This document shows, in pieces, positions 13,279 to 13,405 of a DNA stretch of 13,405 bases (the stretch's first letter is position 1; each line of letters opens with the position of its first letter). Both the position numbers and the translations under genes were made by a program. Under the pieces are notes generated by a model, which saw only the letters and a list, made by a program, of their open reading frames with translations, was not told the DNA's origin and made no database searches. The stretch covers positions 1 to 13,405 of the forward strand of contig JARHZY010000048.1 in the NCBI GenBank assembly GCA_029264655.1, read 5' to 3'. This stretch comes from Helicobacter sp. (lineage in GTDB: Bacteria > Campylobacterota > Campylobacteria > Campylobacterales > Helicobacteraceae).

Positions 13279-13405
13279 ATGAGTTTTAGGATAAATACAA
13301 ATATCGCGGCACTCAATGCACATACTATTGGTGTGCAAAACAATAGATTCATAGCTAATTCGCTAGAGAAGCTTAGTTCTGGTTTAAGGATTAATAAGGC
13401 AGCAG
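13279..13405 (+). CDS. flaB: Flagellin B, N-terminal fragment (runs off the window)
   Basis: Only the first 42 codons are present. The product begins MSFRINTNIAALNAH and continues with a LEKLSSGLRINKAA segment, the conserved D0/D1 coiled-coil start of flagellins that packs in the filament core and is also the export region. The MSFRINTNIAAL opening and the GVQNNR segment match Helicobacter FlaB (minor, hook-proximal flagellin) rather than FlaA, which opens differently (MAFQVNTNI type in H. pylori). The RpoN promoter upstream also fits flaB, since flaA uses FliA. AAAGGA (13266-13271) lies 7 nt before the ATG. Full length in this family is about 510 residues. Confidence 0.95.
   Translation, partial: MSFRINTNIAALNAHTIGVQNNRFIANSLEKLSSGLRINKAA

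Overview
The window is AT-rich bacterial chromosome, most likely from an enterohepatic-type Helicobacter. The evidence is a FlaB-type flagellin start at the right edge, a six-cysteine-pair Sel1 (Hcp-type) secreted protein, TatB and TatC that read like the Helicobacter proteins, and the order MBL hydrolase, thiF-like, motA, motB, which from memory matches H. pylori HP0813-HP0816. The species cannot be fixed from this sequence. No tRNA, rRNA, CRISPR array or insertion sequence was seen.

Layout. Positions 1-967 hold no convincing gene. On the minus strand, 3064 to 968 encodes two lipoproteins: a COG3014-family protein followed, with stop and start codons touching, by an LpoB-like protein. A short shared promoter region with a 7-bp-arm dyad separates them from the plus-strand Hcp-type gene (3157-4092). 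From 4242 to 9070 there is a co-directional block: MBL-fold hydrolase, ThiF/MoeB-like E1 enzyme, motA, motB, tatB, an undescribed 83-aa membrane ORF, tatC. A GG-N10-GC element just before motA looks like an RpoN promoter and has the same -12 block as the one at flaB. A YqaA/DedA-type membrane protein (9264-9707) and an unknown small exported protein (9945-10286) follow. A 14-bp-stem hairpin then separates the latter from the convergent periplasmic L-asparaginase gene (11524-10478, minus).

At the right end, a minus-strand outer-membrane beta-barrel gene (12952-11646) is split by a run of 12 G (12763-12774; C on the coding strand). The signal-peptide half and the barrel half are each open but in different frames. 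Runs of 10 or 13 would join them, so this looks like a slipped-strand phase-variable surface protein, OFF in this sequence. It diverges from flaB, which begins at 13279 behind a clear RpoN promoter and runs off the window.

Themes: motility (stator MotAB and flagellin), Tat export, envelope lipoproteins and secreted or surface proteins, with periplasmic asparagine use. The most notable items are the phase-variable barrel gene, the intact small ORF inserted between tatB and tatC, and the possible RpoN control of motAB-tat.
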